Shown here one piece after another: positions 62,324-64,000 of a stretch of DNA of 64,000 bases. A program made the position numbers and the translations under genes. Source of the DNA: Bog-473 sp963782415 (GTDB taxonomy: Bacteria; Actinomycetota; Acidimicrobiia; Acidimicrobiales; RAAP-2); assembly GCA_963782415.1 (NCBI GenBank), contig CAWAJT010000004.1, positions 434,001 through 498,000 of the forward strand. Reading direction: 5' to 3'. The notes under the pieces are model-generated. The model did no database searches and was not told the DNA's origin. It saw only the letters and a list, made by a program, of their open reading frames with translations. The number at the start of each line of letters is the position of its first letter. Position 1 is the first letter of the stretch.

Positions 62324-62340
62324 CCAGACGGGGCGTCAGC
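62324..62340. promoter_or_regulatory. Shared 17-bp operator, copy 5 (transhydrogenase operon)
   Basis: CCAGACGGGGCGTCAGC keeps the core GACG-GGG-CGTC and most of the flanks seen at the amidohydrolase operon. It lies 15 bases before the GTG of pntAA and just after a GATTAG box that could be a -10. Confidence 0.5.
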
Positions 62341-62355
62341 TGCTAAACAGCGACC

Positions 62356-63522
62356 GTGAAATTGGCGGTCCCCACCGAGACCCGTCCAGGAGAGCGCCGT
62401 GTGGCGCTCGTCCCCGACGTGGTCAAGAAGCTCGTCAGCACCGGTTGGGAGGTCTGCGTGCAGGCCGGTGCCGGCACCGAGGCAGCGTTCAACGACAGCG
62501 CCTACACCGACGCCGGTGCGACCGTGGCGCCTGACGCCGCGTCGACGCTCTCGGGCGCCGGGTTGATCGTGCGGGTGAACCCGCCCAGCACGGCCGATGC
62601 AGCGGCGGTGCCTGACGGCGCCGCGACGTTGAGTTTCTTCGGTGTGGCCCAGGCCGAAGACGCCGTGCGCACCCTGGCGGCGAAGAAGGCGACGGTGTTC
62701 AGCTTCGACCTGCTGCCGCGCATCAGCCGCGCCCAGAGCATGGACGCGTTGAGCTCGCAGGCGACGGTGTCGGGCTACCGGGCCGGTCTGGCGGCAGCGG
62801 AGCATCTCGCCAAATTCTTCCCCATGTTCATGACGGCGGCCGGCACCGTGCCGCCAGCCAAGGTGCTCGTGATGGGTGTCGGTGTCGCCGGACTGCAGTC
62901 CATCGCCACGGCGCGTCGCTTGGGTGCAGTGGTCAAGGCCTACGACGTGCGGGCCGCCGCCAAGGAAGAGGCCGAGAGCCTCGGCGCCACCTTCCTCGAC
63001 ACCGGCGTCTCGGCCGAGGGCTCCGGCGGGTACGCGCGAGAGCTCACGCCCGAGGAGCTCGACCGCCAGCGTGCGGCGCTGGCCGAGGAGGTCGGGCGGT
63101 CTGACGTCGTCATCACGACCGCCGCCGTGCCGGGGCGCAAGGCGCCGGTGCTCCTGACCGCATCGATGGTCGAGGGCATGTCCGAAGGTGCCGTCGTGGT
63201 CGACATGGCGGCGGACCAGGGCGGCAACTGCGAGCTCACGAAAGCGGGCGAGATCGTGAACCACAACGGCGTCCACGTGGTGGGCCTGGCCAACCCGCCC
63301 TCGGGCATGCCGACGCACGCCAGCTTCCTCTTCGCCCGCAACGTGGCCAACGTGCTGGGGCTCATGGGGCCCGAGGGCTCGCTGACGCCGGACTGGGACG
63401 ACGAGATCGTTTCGGGCATGTGCGTGCTGCGCGAGGGCGCCCCGATGGCGCCGGCGGCGGTGGAGTTGCTGGGCGGTTCACCGAGCGGGGGACCGAGCGG
63501 GACACAAGGAGCACCGTCGTGA
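62356..63522 (+). CDS. pntAA: NAD(P) transhydrogenase alpha subunit, domain I
   Basis: This 388-residue subunit holds the NAD(H)-binding domain of proton-translocating transhydrogenase, which moves hydride between NADH and NADP using the proton gradient. It starts at a GTG (VKLAVPTETRPGERRVALVPDVVKKL). It has DLLPRISRAQSMDALSSQATVSGYRAG near residue 115 and the nucleotide fold VLVMGVGVAGLQSIATARRLGAVVKAYDVR near 170. The usual RQMD-type loop region is present as EEVGRSDVVITTAAVPGRKAP. Its stop overlaps the start of pntAB by 4 bases. Confidence 0.93.
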   Translation: MKLAVPTETRPGERRVALVPDVVKKLVSTGWEVCVQAGAGTEAAFNDSAYTDAGATVAPDAASTLSGAGLIVRVNPPSTADAAAVPDGAATLSFFGVAQAEDAVRTLAAKKATVFSFDLLPRISRAQSMDALSSQATVSGYRAGLAAAEHLAKFFPMFMTAAGTVPPAKVLVMGVGVAGLQSIATARRLGAVVKAYDVRAAAKEEAESLGATFLDTGVSAEGSGGYARELTPEELDRQRAALAEEVGRSDVVITTAAVPGRKAPVLLTASMVEGMSEGAVVVDMAADQGGNCELTKAGEIVNHNGVHVVGLANPPSGMPTHASFLFARNVANVLGLMGPEGSLTPDWDDEIVSGMCVLREGAPMAPAAVELLGGSPSGGPSGTQGAPS

Positions 63523-63965
63523 TCCATTTGCTGTTGGAGTCGACGCCGACGGGTGGCTCGACCACCGGGATCGTCGAGTACCTGACGATCTTCGTCCTGG
63601 CGGCCTTCGTGGGGATCGAGGTCGTGTCGAAGGTGCCCAGCATTCTGCACACCCCACTGATGTCGGGCTCCAACGCCATCCACGGCATCGTGTTGGTGGG
63701 CGCGTTGACGATCATGGGCGAGGCCCACGGCACGGCCGAAGTCGCCCTCGGCTTCTTGGCCGTCTTCCTGGCGACGTTGAACGTGGTGGGCGGCTTCGTG
63801 GTCACCGACCGCATGCTCGAGATGTTCAAGGCCAAACCCGGTGACCGGGGCCGTGCCCAGGCCCAGGCGGCCAAGGCGGAGGACGCATCGGCCGGGTCGA
63901 CTGCACCTGGCTCCACTCCGTCACCGTCACCGTCACCGTCCGAGTCCAGCGGGGGCGCGGCCTGA
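63519..63965 (+). CDS. pntAB: NAD(P) transhydrogenase alpha subunit, membrane part
   Basis: This 148-residue subunit provides the first membrane helices of transhydrogenase. Spans include VEYLTIFVLAAFVGIEVVS, AIHGIVLVGALTIMGEA and VALGFLAVFLATLNVVGGFVV, followed by the TDRMLEMFK motif. The tail after residue 105 is unusually long and rich in Ala, Ser and Pro (ending PSPSPSESSGGAA). It starts at GTG 63519, coupled to pntAA, and its stop overlaps the start of the next gene (TGATG). Confidence 0.92.
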   Translation: MIHLLLESTPTGGSTTGIVEYLTIFVLAAFVGIEVVSKVPSILHTPLMSGSNAIHGIVLVGALTIMGEAHGTAEVALGFLAVFLATLNVVGGFVVTDRMLEMFKAKPGDRGRAQAQAAKAEDASAGSTAPGSTPSPSPSPSESSGGAA

Positions 63966-64000
63966 TGGTTGCCGTCTCCTTCACGCTCACGACCGCGCGC
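63965..64000 (+). CDS. pntB: Start of the transhydrogenase beta subunit, cut by the window edge
   Basis: Only twelve codons (MVAVSFTLTTAR) are visible, starting in a TGATG overlap with pntAB. The position after pntAA-pntAB is the normal place for pntB, which would hold the remaining membrane helices and the NADP(H) domain. The call rests on position alone. Confidence 0.5.
   Translation, partial: MVAVSFTLTTAR

Noticed and set aside
62527..62543. CCTGACGCCGCGTCGAC, similar to the shared 17-bp operator
   Set aside because: It is inside pntAA, codes for normal family sequence and breaks the right arm, so it is taken as a chance match in GC-rich coding DNA.

Overview
The window is GC-rich, densely packed and coding on both strands. 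Its gene content is that of a high-GC actinobacterium: mycofactocin, NDMA-dependent alcohol dehydrogenase, steroid-type CoA catabolism, several TetR regulators and an Ada/AlkA fusion. An acidimicrobial-type lineage is my inference; no rRNA or other phylogenetic marker is present to prove it.

Layout. 1-11 kb: an alpha/beta hydrolase running off the left edge, a D-aminoacylase-like amidohydrolase, an ABC-2 exporter pair, two divergent TetR regulators, a cyclase-family hydrolase, an NDMA-dependent alcohol dehydrogenase, a secreted PKD-domain protein, a DUF1905/YdeI protein and a third TetR with two clear operators. 11-20.3 kb: a rearranged mycofactocin locus. mftA-B-C-E plus a mycofactocin-type SDR lie on the + strand; mftF and mftD lie on the - strand. 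A decayed methyltransferase and a GNAT gene sit between mftD and mftF, and a UBP zinc-finger protein and an S1P-lyase-like PLP enzyme follow. 20-34 kb: an aldehyde dehydrogenase, an FtsH-like AAA metalloprotease, small enzymes, then an amidohydrolase / acyl-CoA dehydrogenase pair / LLM-oxidoreductase operon. 34-38 kb: GNAT, SDR, and an Ogt plus Ada-AlkA alkylation-repair pair. 38-48.6 kb: a second acyl-CoA dehydrogenase pair, an esterase, a thiolase / DUF35 / lipid-transfer-thiolase operon, and an operon in the order echA20-ipdA-ipdB-ipdC, as known for steroid ring C/D opening in mycobacteria. 48.7-61.5 kb: a surface polysaccharide region (four glycosyltransferases, a hexapeptide acyltransferase, a large multi-pass protein, a flippase fusion and an exported clan GH-A-like glycosidase). 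61.5-64 kb: an SDR and pntAA-pntAB, with pntB starting at the right edge.

How it fits together. Steroid-type beta-oxidation and ring-opening modules, redox enzymes that may use mycofactocin, and transhydrogenase make up a lipid/alcohol catabolic island. A 17-bp palindrome resembling TCTGACGCCGCGTCAGA recurs just upstream of five catabolic or redox transcription units (ALDH, amidohydrolase operon, thiolase operon, echA20-ipd operon, pnt operon), which suggests one unidentified repressor controls them together. This shared operator is the most novel signal I found.

Caveat. At least six genes (a TetR, mftF, the ALDH, the FtsH-like protease, the LLM enzyme and one glycosyltransferase) carry single-base frameshifts, mostly at short G/C runs. 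Their protein halves join perfectly when one base is added or removed, so sequencing or assembly error is a serious possibility.
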